DNA of 39,584 bases from assembly GCA_964460605.1 (NCBI GenBank), contig CAYWPT010000005.1, positions 1-39,584 on the forward strand, given 5' to 3'. The DNA is from CAYFJV01 sp964460605. GTDB lineage: Archaea > Nanobdellota > Nanobdellia > Woesearchaeales > GW2011-AR9. Each line of letters starts with the position of its first letter. Within the stretch, counting starts at the first letter, position 1. A program made the translations under genes and the position numbers. The notes beneath the pieces were generated by a model. That model made no database searches. It was not told the DNA's origin and saw only the letters and a list, made by a program, of their open reading frames with translations. Below, piece after piece: positions 31,375 to 38,870 of the stretch.

Positions 31375-32442
31375 ATGAAATCTATCACTGAACACTCAAG
31401 CACTATTAAAGTTGATCTTCCAAAAGGAGATGTGAATGCAAGAATGGAAGTATTCTACAACCCAGAGATGATTTCTAATAGAAATATTTCAATTCTTTTA
31501 CTCAACACAATCTCAAATAAGAATATGAAGTTAGCTTTACCTTTAGCTGGTTCAGGAATCAGAGCCTTGAGGTTCTTACAAGAAATCAAAAAAGGAAAAA
31601 TCAAAGGATTGTATGTCAATGATAAAAAAGAATCTTTCTCTACATATTTCAAAAAAATTCTCAAATTAAACAAAATCAGCAAAACACAAGAGAAGAAAAT
31701 CACAACACACAATCAAGACGCTAATTTATTCCTCCTCAAAGCAGAAGGTTTAGATTATATTGACCTTGACCCATTCGGGAGCCCAAACTCATTTTTAGCA
31801 TCTGCAATCTCTGCAATTTCTCGGAATGGTATTTTAGCAGTAACTGCAACTGATACCGCAGCTTTAACTGGAACTTACAAAAAAGTAACACGAAGAAAAT
31901 ATTGGGCTGAATCAGAAAAGAATTGGATGATGCATGAAACTGCTTTGAGAATTCTTATTAGAAAAGTACAATTGCAAGGTATTCAGTTTGATAAGGCACT
32001 CACACCAATTCTTTCTTACCACAAGGATCATTACTTTAGAATTTACTTCAGAGCAGAAAAGGGCAAACAGAAGTGTGATAAATTACTCAAACAACATAAT
32101 TACCTTTTATTCAATAACAAAACACTTGAATTCAAAGTATCTGAATTTAACAAAGAAAAAGGGTTCACATCTTACGCGGGACCTTTATGGGCTGGAAAGT
32201 TATTTGAAAAAGCTCTCCTAAAAAAAATGAACAAAGATAATCCATTCGAAGAAGAAGAAAAATTTCTTGATGTACTCACAGAAGAATCAACAATTGACCA
32301 AGTTGGCTTCTACGATATTCATGCAATTTCAAAATTAAAGAAAACAAATCCTCCTAAATTTGAGGAAGTTCTAGAAAAGAGTAAGGGTAAACGTACACAT
32401 TTCTCAGTATACGGAATTAAATCAAAAAAGAAATTAATCTAA
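31375..32442 (+). CDS. trm1: tRNA (guanine26-N2)-dimethyltransferase Trm1
   Basis: A 355-residue Rossmann-fold methyltransferase that uses SAM to make N2,N2-dimethylguanosine at position 26 of tRNA. The N-terminal MEVFYNPEMISNRNISI is typical, followed by the SAM-binding PLAGSGIRALRFLQE. The catalytic IDLDPFGSP (129-137) and NGILAVTATDTAALTG come next, and the C-terminal domain is Trm1-specific. Length is standard. The end converges on aEF1-beta with a 4-bp overlap (32439-32442). Confidence 0.95.
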   Translation: MKSITEHSSTIKVDLPKGDVNARMEVFYNPEMISNRNISILLLNTISNKNMKLALPLAGSGIRALRFLQEIKKGKIKGLYVNDKKESFSTYFKKILKLNKISKTQEKKITTHNQDANLFLLKAEGLDYIDLDPFGSPNSFLASAISAISRNGILAVTATDTAALTGTYKKVTRRKYWAESEKNWMMHETALRILIRKVQLQGIQFDKALTPILSYHKDHYFRIYFRAEKGKQKCDKLLKQHNYLLFNNKTLEFKVSEFNKEKGFTSYAGPLWAGKLFEKALLKKMNKDNPFEEEEKFLDVLTEESTIDQVGFYDIHAISKLKKTNPPKFEEVLEKSKGKRTHFSVYGIKSKKKLI

Positions 32443-32717
32443 CCTAATGCTAAATCCATTTTAGCAATCTCAGATGACTGCACATGTTCTAATTCGCCCA
32501 TTTTGTTTGCGATAACTTCGAAATCTGATCCTTCTACTTCATACATTGCAAGAACAAGAACTGCTTTTAATCCGAAAGCGATAGGTTCTTCTTTAACTTG
32601 CATTTCACCGATAGCACCAGCATCTCGAGCAATTTTCTCTGCTGCCTCTTTAATTGGTGCTAAATCAACTTCCGGTGATTCAGGCATTAATTTGAATGTA
32701 ATAACTGCTTTTCCCAT
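32439..32717 (-). CDS. ef1b: Elongation factor 1-beta (aEF1B)
   Basis: A 92-residue guanine-nucleotide exchange factor for aEF1A. It begins MGKAVITFKLMPESPEVDLA and has EEPIAFGLKAVLVLAMYEVEG and LEHVQSSEIAKMDLAL, the full archaeal EF1-beta domain. An in-frame extension upstream to 32798 runs back through the stop region of the zinc-ribbon gene. The ATG at 32717 has a good GAGGT site and the family N-terminus. The zinc-ribbon gene precedes it on the same strand, 19 bp away, an order seen in many archaea. Confidence 0.93.
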   Translation of the reverse strand: MGKAVITFKLMPESPEVDLAPIKEAAEKIARDAGAIGEMQVKEEPIAFGLKAVLVLAMYEVEGSDFEVIANKMGELEHVQSSEIAKMDLALG

Positions 32718-32736
32718 TTTATTTACCTCATTAGAA

Positions 32737-32907
32737 CTAATTTGGACCTGTAAATCCACATGCAGGGCAGGTGTATGCGATAGCATTTTGTCTTGCAAAG
32801 CTACTTCTTACGATTTCGAAATCTGAACAAGAAGGACATTTGAAGCTTGCTGCACCAGCATCATTAGCTACTTTCTTTTTTGTTGAAATACATTGTTTAT
32901 TATCCAT
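32737..32907 (-). CDS. Small archaeal zinc-ribbon protein (DUF1610/HVO_2753-like)
   Basis: A 56-residue ORF reading MDNKQCISTKKKVANDAGAA, then SFKCPSCSDFEIVRSSFARQ, then NAIAYTCPACGFTGPN. CPSC and CPAC give a zinc ribbon, and an extra Cys sits near the N-terminus. The length, the CPxC...CPxCG arrangement and the position just before the aEF1-beta gene match the conserved archaeal DUF1610-type zinc-finger proteins. Their function is probably RNA-related but not settled. Confidence 0.8.
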   Translation of the reverse strand: MDNKQCISTKKKVANDAGAASFKCPSCSDFEIVRSSFARQNAIAYTCPACGFTGPN

Positions 32908-32985
32908 GAATGCTTCGAAAAGGGTTCAGTTTATAAAGATTTCTTAGAGATAAGCTTTATATAAATACTAGAAAATAATGATCGT

Positions 32986-33408
32986 ATGGTAATTAAAGTA
33001 ATGCTGGCGGGAAAATTTGATCTTCTGCACCCAGGACATTTAAAATTCTTTGAGCAAGCGAAAGCTCACGGAGATCATTTAATTGTAGTATTAGCTAGAG
33101 ACAGCACCATTGAAAAAGAGAAAGGCGAATTACCGTTATATTCTGAGCAAAGAAGAAAAGAGTTTATTGAATCAATTTCAATAGTAGATGAAGTAATCTT
33201 AGGAAATGAATCTAAAGATAAAACTGAAATCATTAGAACTATCCAACCAAATATTATTTGTTTAGGTTATGATCAAGAAATTGATCAAGAAAGATTAGAA
33301 GCTTTTCTGAGTAATAATGGACTTGAGACAAGAGTATATAGGATGAAACCATTCAAAGAAGATATCTTTAAAAGTACTATCATAAAAAATAATGTTAGAG
33401 ATCAATAA
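32986..33408 (+). CDS. ribL: Nucleotidyltransferase, archaeal FAD synthase RibL-like
   Basis: A 140-residue cytidylyltransferase-fold protein. The nucleotide motif AGKFDLLHPGHLKFFEQAK contains HxGH, LIVVLARDSTIEKEKGE follows, and the C-terminal end has FKSTIIKNN, the ISSTxI-like motif. Archaeal members of this size transfer AMP to FMN (RibL), while close relatives act on glycerol 3-phosphate with CTP, so the substrate is not certain. A TATA-like TTATATAAAT lies about 26 nt upstream. The DUF4346 gene starts 3 bp after the stop. Confidence 0.82.
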   Translation: MVIKVMLAGKFDLLHPGHLKFFEQAKAHGDHLIVVLARDSTIEKEKGELPLYSEQRRKEFIESISIVDEVILGNESKDKTEIIRTIQPNIICLGYDQEIDQERLEAFLSNNGLETRVYRMKPFKEDIFKSTIIKNNVRDQ

Positions 33409-33411
33409 AAA

Positions 33412-33795
33412 ATGAAAAAGTCACCTAGAAAAAAATCTTTAGTAAAAAAGAAAAATTTTGTACCGTTAAAGAATGGAGATCTCAAAGATGTACCTGTGAT
33501 CCAAGGACACTATGATGAAATTCATGATTGGAAAATGGATCCTAAGGGGTATTTCTTGATTAAAATTGATAGAAAAAACAAAGAAATCATTTTAGCACAT
33601 TGTAAAAAAATTGGTGTAATCTCCACAGTAATTAAAGGAAAAAAACCTCAAGATCTTTACTATGAAGTGCATAAAAAAAAATTAATCTCTACAATTGACC
33701 ATGCAGCTTATTTAGGAAAAGAACTTGAGAAAGCTTATGTAGCATTACGAACAAGAAAAAGGTATACACAAGATAAAGAATTAAACTTTAGATAA
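33412..33795 (+). CDS. DUF4346-like protein
   Basis: A 127-residue basic protein. After a Lys-rich N-terminus (MKKSPRKKSLVKKKNF) it has DWKMDPKGYFLIKIDRKNKE, then a central strand-helix section and DHAAYLGKELEKAYVALRTR near the end, followed by YTQDKELNF. These are the landmarks of the DUF4346 domain, which also occurs attached to pterin-binding methyltransferase-like proteins. The exact role is unknown. It starts 3 bp after ribL and its stop abuts the convergent rtcA stop. Confidence 0.7.
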   Translation: MKKSPRKKSLVKKKNFVPLKNGDLKDVPVIQGHYDEIHDWKMDPKGYFLIKIDRKNKEIILAHCKKIGVISTVIKGKKPQDLYYEVHKKKLISTIDHAAYLGKELEKAYVALRTRKRYTQDKELNFR

Positions 33796-34905
33796 TTATT
33801 CTCTCTCAACACTTATGATATTCCCTTTTTTATCTGCAGAAAATCCGTATGGAAAAAATTCTTCTAAAACATACCAATTAGTTTCTGAATGCGGGCTAAT
33901 ACAACTTGATTTCACCGAAGAGCCAGGCAATAAAATCATAAATTGAGCTAATTGGTCTGCTAAATATTTGTCCACTGCAGCTTCTGAATGAATTTCTTTA
34001 GCTAGCTCTTCTACTGCTTCTCTTGCAACATTTGTTGAAGGCTTTTCTTGCTCAAGCAAAGCATCTCCACTCAAATGTACTTCATTTTCTTTGTTCACAG
34101 TACCATTTTTACTATGCACTGTCCATAATAATAATTCGCCACCAATTGATGCAGTGTTTCGAGCTTCTACTCTTACCTGGACAGGAATTTCAGAATTAAT
34201 TTTTTCAGAGATCAAATTTTTAGTAGCATTAACGATTCTCTCGCTGATATATTTCTCTTCAAGCTCAGATGATAAATTCAAAATCCCTTTCACTTGTTCA
34301 ATATCACCTTGTTCTAAGATGGAAATTGGTTTTACTTTTTCTTGGACCGCAAGCAAAAACTCATTAAAGCTAGCAAAATCTTTTCTTTTAATTTTTGGAC
34401 TAATCTCCAATAAAACTTCTCCTTGCCCTTTTGGATAATAACCACGTTGCACAATTTTTAATGAGATTCTTTTAACAAATCTTTCTAAATGGGGTAATAA
34501 TAATACTTGCAGAGAATCAACGGATGCTTGCCATTTTCCACATGTCCCACCACGCACAGTAATACTCATTTTACTTGGCGCAAACAAACAAGGTAAGATC
34601 AAAGCTTGTAATAACAAAGTGATACTTCCAGCAGTTCCAATATCAATAGTATAGTTTCCGCCTTTTACAGCTCCCGGTTGAAACCACATCTCTGTACATC
34701 CTAGTTCAACATCTGATGTTTTAGCTCCAGAAATTTCTTTGAGCGCTTTAATCGCGGTCAAATGTTGTGTTTTTAATCCTCCTTTTGGTCTATTTGCTCT
34801 GATATTTTTTATTTTGAAAGGTTCACCTGTTAAAGTAGAAGAAGCTAAAGCTACACGAAGTAACGCTCCTCCACCTTCCGCAAAATTTCCGTTTAGCTCT
34901 CTCAT
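33796..34905 (-). CDS. rtcA: RNA 3'-terminal phosphate cyclase
   Basis: A 369-residue enzyme that converts RNA 3'-phosphate to a 2',3'-cyclic phosphate using ATP. Features are NFAEGGGALLRVALASS near the N-terminus, NRPKGGLKTQHLTAI, DIGTAGSITLLLQAL, YYPKGQGEVLLEI and the C-terminal SPHSETNWYVLEEFFP. The latter contains the catalytic His that is adenylylated. YLADQLAQFMILLPG is also in place. The family usually has EGGGQ where this has EGGGA. It follows the O-methyltransferase gene with a 5-bp gap on the same strand. Confidence 0.93.
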   Translation of the reverse strand: MRELNGNFAEGGGALLRVALASSTLTGEPFKIKNIRANRPKGGLKTQHLTAIKALKEISGAKTSDVELGCTEMWFQPGAVKGGNYTIDIGTAGSITLLLQALILPCLFAPSKMSITVRGGTCGKWQASVDSLQVLLLPHLERFVKRISLKIVQRGYYPKGQGEVLLEISPKIKRKDFASFNEFLLAVQEKVKPISILEQGDIEQVKGILNLSSELEEKYISERIVNATKNLISEKINSEIPVQVRVEARNTASIGGELLLWTVHSKNGTVNKENEVHLSGDALLEQEKPSTNVAREAVEELAKEIHSEAAVDKYLADQLAQFMILLPGSSVKSSCISPHSETNWYVLEEFFPYGFSADKKGNIISVERE

Positions 34906-34910
34906 TTTTT

Positions 34911-35435
34911 CTAAGGACTAATGATAGTGAGTCCATCTCCAATTGCAACTTCTCTAAAAGTTATCTTATTTTTTCTTAAATAATCAAAAAATGCACCCAA
35001 CCTGTCTTTATGTGACATAGTATTATCAGCAATGATAATCCCTTTTTCACTTACTAATTCTAAAGCAAATTTCAAGTATTTAACATACTCTTTTTTCATA
35101 GCATCAATAAATATTAAATTAAATTTTTTTCCTTGTTCTAGAAGTTTAGGTAAAATCTCTTTAGCATCTCCTTCAAGGATTGAAACATTTTCAACACCCT
35201 CCAAATTTTTTTTTGCTTCTGGCAAAAATTCTGGACTTTTATCAATAGTTACAACTTCTTTCGCTAGTAAAGAAAAGACTAAAGCTGAATAACCATTAAA
35301 TGTGCCAATTTCTAATACACTCTCTAACTTGTTTTGATTAATGAAGTTAATAAGAAACTCTTTTGTATCTAAAGAAATGTTCCAATCTTCTCTATTTTCT
35401 TCTAATTTTTGAATTTTTTGTTCAATGATGTTCAT
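34911..35435 (-). CDS. SAM-dependent O-methyltransferase, class I (COMT-like)
   Basis: A 174-residue methyltransferase, shorter than most members of the caffeoyl-CoA O-methyltransferase family (about 210-220 residues). SAM-binding motif I is VLEIGTFNGYSALVFSLLA. The acidic EVVTIDKSPEF and ILEGDAKEILPKL follow, then FIDAMKKEYVKYLKFALELV with the metal-binding Asp, and IIADNTMSHKD. The substrate is unknown. First gene of a pair with rtcA (5-bp gap). The ATG at 35435 starts MNIIEQKIQKLEENR, normal for the family. Confidence 0.85.
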   Translation of the reverse strand: MNIIEQKIQKLEENREDWNISLDTKEFLINFINQNKLESVLEIGTFNGYSALVFSLLAKEVVTIDKSPEFLPEAKKNLEGVENVSILEGDAKEILPKLLEQGKKFNLIFIDAMKKEYVKYLKFALELVSEKGIIIADNTMSHKDRLGAFFDYLRKNKITFREVAIGDGLTIISP

Positions 35436-35567
35436 TATGGTTTTAGAATTGTTAAGCTAATATAAGGCTTTTGTTAGAGAAAGGTATATGCTTAATATAA
35501 AGTACCCAATAGACACACTGGACAGGTTTGGAAAGAGTTCTTATATCTTTTTCTAATTAACTTATTT

Positions 35568-36359
35568 ATGTCTAGAATAAAAGATGAAGAAATAATAAGG
35601 GGGAAAAGGGAATTAATAAAAGAGTATATTAACCTTTATCCACATGCAACATATAGGGAGATAAGAAGAGATACAAAAATTAAAATTGAAAGAATTTTCA
35701 AAAATATGTGTGAAGCTTACAACTATGCTGGCGTTGATCTTCCTCTAAGGTATTTTAAGAGAAATAGGGAAAAACAAAAGGAAGATGTAATAAAGTATAT
35801 TCAAGAGAATCCAAGAGCAACTGTTTTAGATTTATACAATAATGTTGGTGTAGGTATTAATAGGGTTTTTGGCTCCATTGAAGAAGCTTATAGGCTGGCA
35901 GATGTGCCTTATCCTGAGTTCCTAAGATTAAATACCATAACTCCAGAACTTTGTAGAAGAGCAAAAAATTTTGAAGCACTGGTTTATTCAGAATTAGCAA
36001 AGATTTGTAAGATAGAAAAACAAGTGAGCAAAGAGAAAAAGAGAGTTGATGCTATAATTAAATTAAACAATGAAGAGATTATAGTAGAGATTAAGGACTT
36101 TTTGAAAAATAAAATTGGCTCAGCAGAAATTAGGCAACTTGGTAGATATATGGAACTTTTCCAAATAAAAAAAGGAATTATAATAACAAGGAAATGTGCG
36201 TTGCCTAGCCCAAGCCAAAGAAATATTTATAAAAAAGATCAGTTCATTAAGGTAATATCTTTAGAAGAGCTAAGGGGATGTGGTGTAAAGGTCAAATTGA
36301 CTGCACAGTCTGGCAGCATTATGGGCTCCAATATTGGAGCGATGAGCTTTAAGCAATGA
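35568..36359 (+). CDS. HTH-repeat protein with C-terminal PD-(D/E)XK nuclease-like domain
   Basis: A 263-residue protein. Two related helix-turn-helix units occupy about 12-60 and 70-116; each ends in a similar phrase (MCEAYNYAGVDLP and IEEAYRLADVPYP). The C-terminal domain begins FEALVYSELAKICKIEKQV and has VDAIIKLNNEEIIVEIKDFL, a D...ExK arrangement of the PD-(D/E)XK nuclease fold, then a basic section with IKKGIIITRK. It is probably a sequence-specific DNA endonuclease of a mobile or homing type. A TATA-like TTATATC about 27 nt upstream gives a leaderless ATG. The stop TGA directly abuts an orphan 3' tRNA fragment. Confidence 0.65.
   Translation: MSRIKDEEIIRGKRELIKEYINLYPHATYREIRRDTKIKIERIFKNMCEAYNYAGVDLPLRYFKRNREKQKEDVIKYIQENPRATVLDLYNNVGVGINRVFGSIEEAYRLADVPYPEFLRLNTITPELCRRAKNFEALVYSELAKICKIEKQVSKEKKRVDAIIKLNNEEIIVEIKDFLKNKIGSAEIRQLGRYMELFQIKKGIIITRKCALPSPSQRNIYKKDQFIKVISLEELRGCGVKVKLTAQSGSIMGSNIGAMSFKQ
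36325..36340. repeat. Perfect 16-bp palindrome near the tRNA fragment
   Basis: GCTCCAATATTGGAGC reads the same on both strands. It lies 20 bp before the tRNA fragment, inside the last codons of the nuclease-like gene. It may be a protein-binding or recombination site, or a hairpin in a precursor RNA. Confidence 0.5.
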
Positions 36360-36360
36360 C

Positions 36361-36411
36361 TTAATCCTACGGTGCTACCCGTCGATTTGGGTTCAAATCC
36401 CAACGTCCCCA
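36361..36411 (+). tRNA. Orphan 3' portion of a class II (Leu/Ser-type) tRNA
   Basis: From AATCC (probable 3' anticodon stem) the sequence gives a long variable arm, ACGG-TGCTAC-CCGT. A perfect T-arm follows: TTGGG, loop TTCAAAT, CCCAA (36387-36403). CGTCCCC (36404-36410) is the acceptor strand and A36411 the discriminator. No matching 5' half with D-arm and anticodon stem GGATT is found upstream in 35436-36360 or just downstream. GGGGATG at 36274-36280 could pair with the acceptor strand, but what follows does not fold as a D-arm. The fragment may mark an element integrated at the anticodon loop, a split (trans-spliced) tRNA half, or an intron-interrupted gene. Confidence 0.65.
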
Positions 36412-36557
36412 CTCTTTTCTTAATTTTAAGTACAACCCTGTTTTTATCAAATTTTTCTAAAAAAATTGATTTTGACACTTTCCCACTTTTCTATAATTTT
36501 AATTAACACACTTTCACAAACTTATATAAACACAAAATTCTTCTTTATATCTAAGAG

Positions 36558-37745
36558 ATGGTAGTCAAAAAGAAACATAACAACTTTGCAATGTGGATGG
36601 CAGTTGCAACTTTAGTTGGTGTAATTGTTGGTGCTGGGGTATTAGGAATCCCTTATGTAATTGCTCAAAGCGGTTTTCTTCTGGGATTTATTATTATTGT
36701 AACCATTGGTTTAATTTTCTTAGCTCTTAATTTATTCATGGGAGAAATAATCTTGAGAACAAAAGGAAAACATCAACTCACAGGTTATATGGAAAAATAT
36801 CTCGGAAAAACAGGGAAAGCTTTCATGGCATTTTCTATGTTATTTGGGATTTATGGGGCACTAGTCGCTTATTTAATTGGTGAAGGGCAGATATTGCACA
36901 CTATTTTCTTACCAATAGTATCAATCCCTCCGTTATATTTTACCTTAGCATTTTTTGTTTTAGCCTCTTTAATCATCTTTAAAGGGATGAAAACTGTTGG
37001 AAAATCAGAATTGTATGTGCTTATAATCATGCTTACAATTATTTTACTTATCAGCTTTGGCGCATTGCCTTTTATCAACTTAGACTATTTGACAACTTTC
37101 CACCCTCAAAACTTTTTGATCCCGTTAGGTGTAATCATTTTCGCCTTTATTAGCTCTGCAGCTCTACCTGAAATGGCAGAAGTTCTCGGAAGACACAAAG
37201 CGCATAAGAAGGAATTCAAAAGAGCAATTATTATTGGAAGTTTGATTCCTATTTTTATTTACAGTATCTTTGCATTTTCAATAATTGGTTTAGTTGGTTT
37301 AGATAATTTTCAATTACTCGAACCAAATGAAAGAATTGCAACAGTTGCTTTGAGTTTTTATACAAATGCAACCTTTGCTTTATTTGCTAATTTGTTTGCA
37401 ATGTTTGCTATGCTTACAAGTTTTTTAGCATTAGGTATGGGTTTGGTACAAATGTATACTTATGATTTTCATCTGCCCAAAAGTCTTGCTTTAGTACTTA
37501 CTTTAGGTTTACCATTAATTTTAGCATTACTCAATATTAGCACTTTCTTTGCAGTCTTGGCAATAACTGGAGCCATAGCAGGTGGTATTGATGGTATTTT
37601 GATAATTTTGGCCTACTGGAGAGCAAAAAAACATGGTGAAAGAAAACCAGAATTTGAAGTATCTTGCCCATGGTATTTAGGATATACTATTATAGGCGTA
37701 TTCTTATTTGGTATGAGTTATCAACTCTATTCTATCTTTTTTTAA
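36558..37745 (+). CDS. Amino-acid permease, aromatic/HAAAP-like
   Basis: A 395-residue membrane transporter with about eleven hydrophobic segments. The first helix holds the substrate-binding GAGVLGIPY motif (25-33), characteristic of hydroxy/aromatic amino-acid permeases and related APC transporters. ALVAYLIGEGQIL, SSAALPEMAEVLGRH and the C-terminal YWRAKKHGERKPEF also fit. It probably imports amino acids with a coupled cation. TATATAAA near 36523-36530 places the transcript start about 5 nt before the ATG at 36558. It stands alone between the tRNA fragment and the envelope genes. Confidence 0.8.
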   Translation: MVVKKKHNNFAMWMAVATLVGVIVGAGVLGIPYVIAQSGFLLGFIIIVTIGLIFLALNLFMGEIILRTKGKHQLTGYMEKYLGKTGKAFMAFSMLFGIYGALVAYLIGEGQILHTIFLPIVSIPPLYFTLAFFVLASLIIFKGMKTVGKSELYVLIIMLTIILLISFGALPFINLDYLTTFHPQNFLIPLGVIIFAFISSAALPEMAEVLGRHKAHKKEFKRAIIIGSLIPIFIYSIFAFSIIGLVGLDNFQLLEPNERIATVALSFYTNATFALFANLFAMFAMLTSFLALGMGLVQMYTYDFHLPKSLALVLTLGLPLILALLNISTFFAVLAITGAIAGGIDGILIILAYWRAKKHGERKPEFEVSCPWYLGYTIIGVFLFGMSYQLYSIFF

Positions 37746-37815
37746 GCTTAAATTTGACTCTTTTTTGTCCATTTCTTTTTTATTTACTACTTCTCAATAG
37801 ATATGTTCCAGAAGA

Positions 37816-37824
37816 TTTATAAAA
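37816..37824 (+). promoter_or_regulatory. TATA box of the 37874 gene
   Basis: TTTATAAAA predicts a start near 37847. That is downstream of the in-frame GTG at 37841 and upstream of an AGGTG site (37859-37863) serving the ATG at 37874. Confidence 0.5.
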
Positions 37825-37873
37825 GAGACACTACTTTCGGGTGATATCAATTGATAAAAGGTGTAAATATACT

Positions 37874-38869
37874 ATGTTTAAACAATTATTTGGTAAAGAA
37901 GATTCATTAGAATACGGAGCTAGAGCTCATTCTGAAGTAGAACATTTCATAGAAAGAACAAATCTTGAAACAGTAGATACTGGCGCTTACGCTTCTTCTC
38001 TTGTAGAAGCTATAACTCAAGCAGATGATCGAGGAATGCGTTTTGCTCAAGGTGGAAGAAGAAAAGAAGGTGGAATTGTAAAAGTTCTTAATTTACCCTC
38101 AAGACAAGCTCAAGTGTATTTGAGAATGGATGAAATACAAAGGCAAGAAGAAGATCCTAATTATGATGGAAATATTCCTACATTACTTACTGGTCTTAAT
38201 ATAAGTTTAGCAGATAAGGAAACATTCAAAACCTTAATTGATGAAGGTCTTGATCAAGCATCTATTAAGGAATATTCAAGACAAATTGGAAGGGAATATG
38301 CTTCTTCAATTCTAGGAGAGAGAAGTGCTTTTAATGCACTTTCAGATGTAAATAAAAGAACTAAAAGAGTAAGAAACCTTTTAGCTGAACTTAAAGCAGA
38401 TCAAGCTCGAAGAGCAATTGAATCAGAGAGAAAAAGTACAAAAAGATATGCTACTTTAGCTACTGTTTCTGGTGTTCTTGGTATTGGTTCTTTATTATAT
38501 GCAATGAGTTTAGATCTTGAAACTCCAGTTATGACGGGAGAAACTGTAGTTGAAGCAATGAATATGAGTGCTTTTGAAGCGACTCAATTTGCTAATAGAG
38601 CATACTCTGCTAAAACTCCAGAAGATTTAGCTGAAGTTCTTGATGAGTGGGCAAGTACACAAGGGAACTGTGTTTCTGCAGGAGATTTAGGTGATTTTTT
38701 TGCTCAGCTAAATTCAAGTTCTGATAACCTTCGTCCATTAAACGACGATCAACTTGCTGAGTTAAGGAGATCTTTAACCTCTAGTTTTTTTCCTTATAGA
38801 TTGAGTGATGAAAAGGCAAGTTGGGAGAGTGTTGATGGTGCTTGTAGAAAATATCCAAAGGTAGAATAA
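37874..38869 (+). CDS. Hypothetical protein with one membrane segment
   Basis: A 331-residue protein, MFKQLFGKEDSLEYGARAHS at the start. The first 190 residues are soluble and helical (EVEHFIERTNLETVDTGAYA, then a long charged region). One hydrophobic segment follows at about 192-212 (YATLATVSGVLGIGSLLYAM), then an outer domain of about 115 residues with two cysteines. No family recognised. The start at 37874 is preferred over GTG 37841 because the TATA box and the AGGTG site fit it. The next gene starts 1 bp after the stop, so the two form an operon. Confidence 0.6.
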   Translation: MFKQLFGKEDSLEYGARAHSEVEHFIERTNLETVDTGAYASSLVEAITQADDRGMRFAQGGRRKEGGIVKVLNLPSRQAQVYLRMDEIQRQEEDPNYDGNIPTLLTGLNISLADKETFKTLIDEGLDQASIKEYSRQIGREYASSILGERSAFNALSDVNKRTKRVRNLLAELKADQARRAIESERKSTKRYATLATVSGVLGIGSLLYAMSLDLETPVMTGETVVEAMNMSAFEATQFANRAYSAKTPEDLAEVLDEWASTQGNCVSAGDLGDFFAQLNSSSDNLRPLNDDQLAELRRSLTSSFFPYRLSDEKASWESVDGACRKYPKVE

Positions 38870-38870
38870 A

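Noticed and set aside
36274..36411. A complete intron-containing tRNA gene starting at GGGGATG
   Set aside because: The acceptor pairing works (one G-U), but no D-arm and no anticodon stem matching AATCC can be formed from the sequence between, so only the 3' part is annotated.
36361..36411. Other tRNA-like T-arms elsewhere (for example GGTTCGA near 22328)
   Set aside because: That match lies within the GTPase coding sequence and lacks acceptor and anticodon stems.
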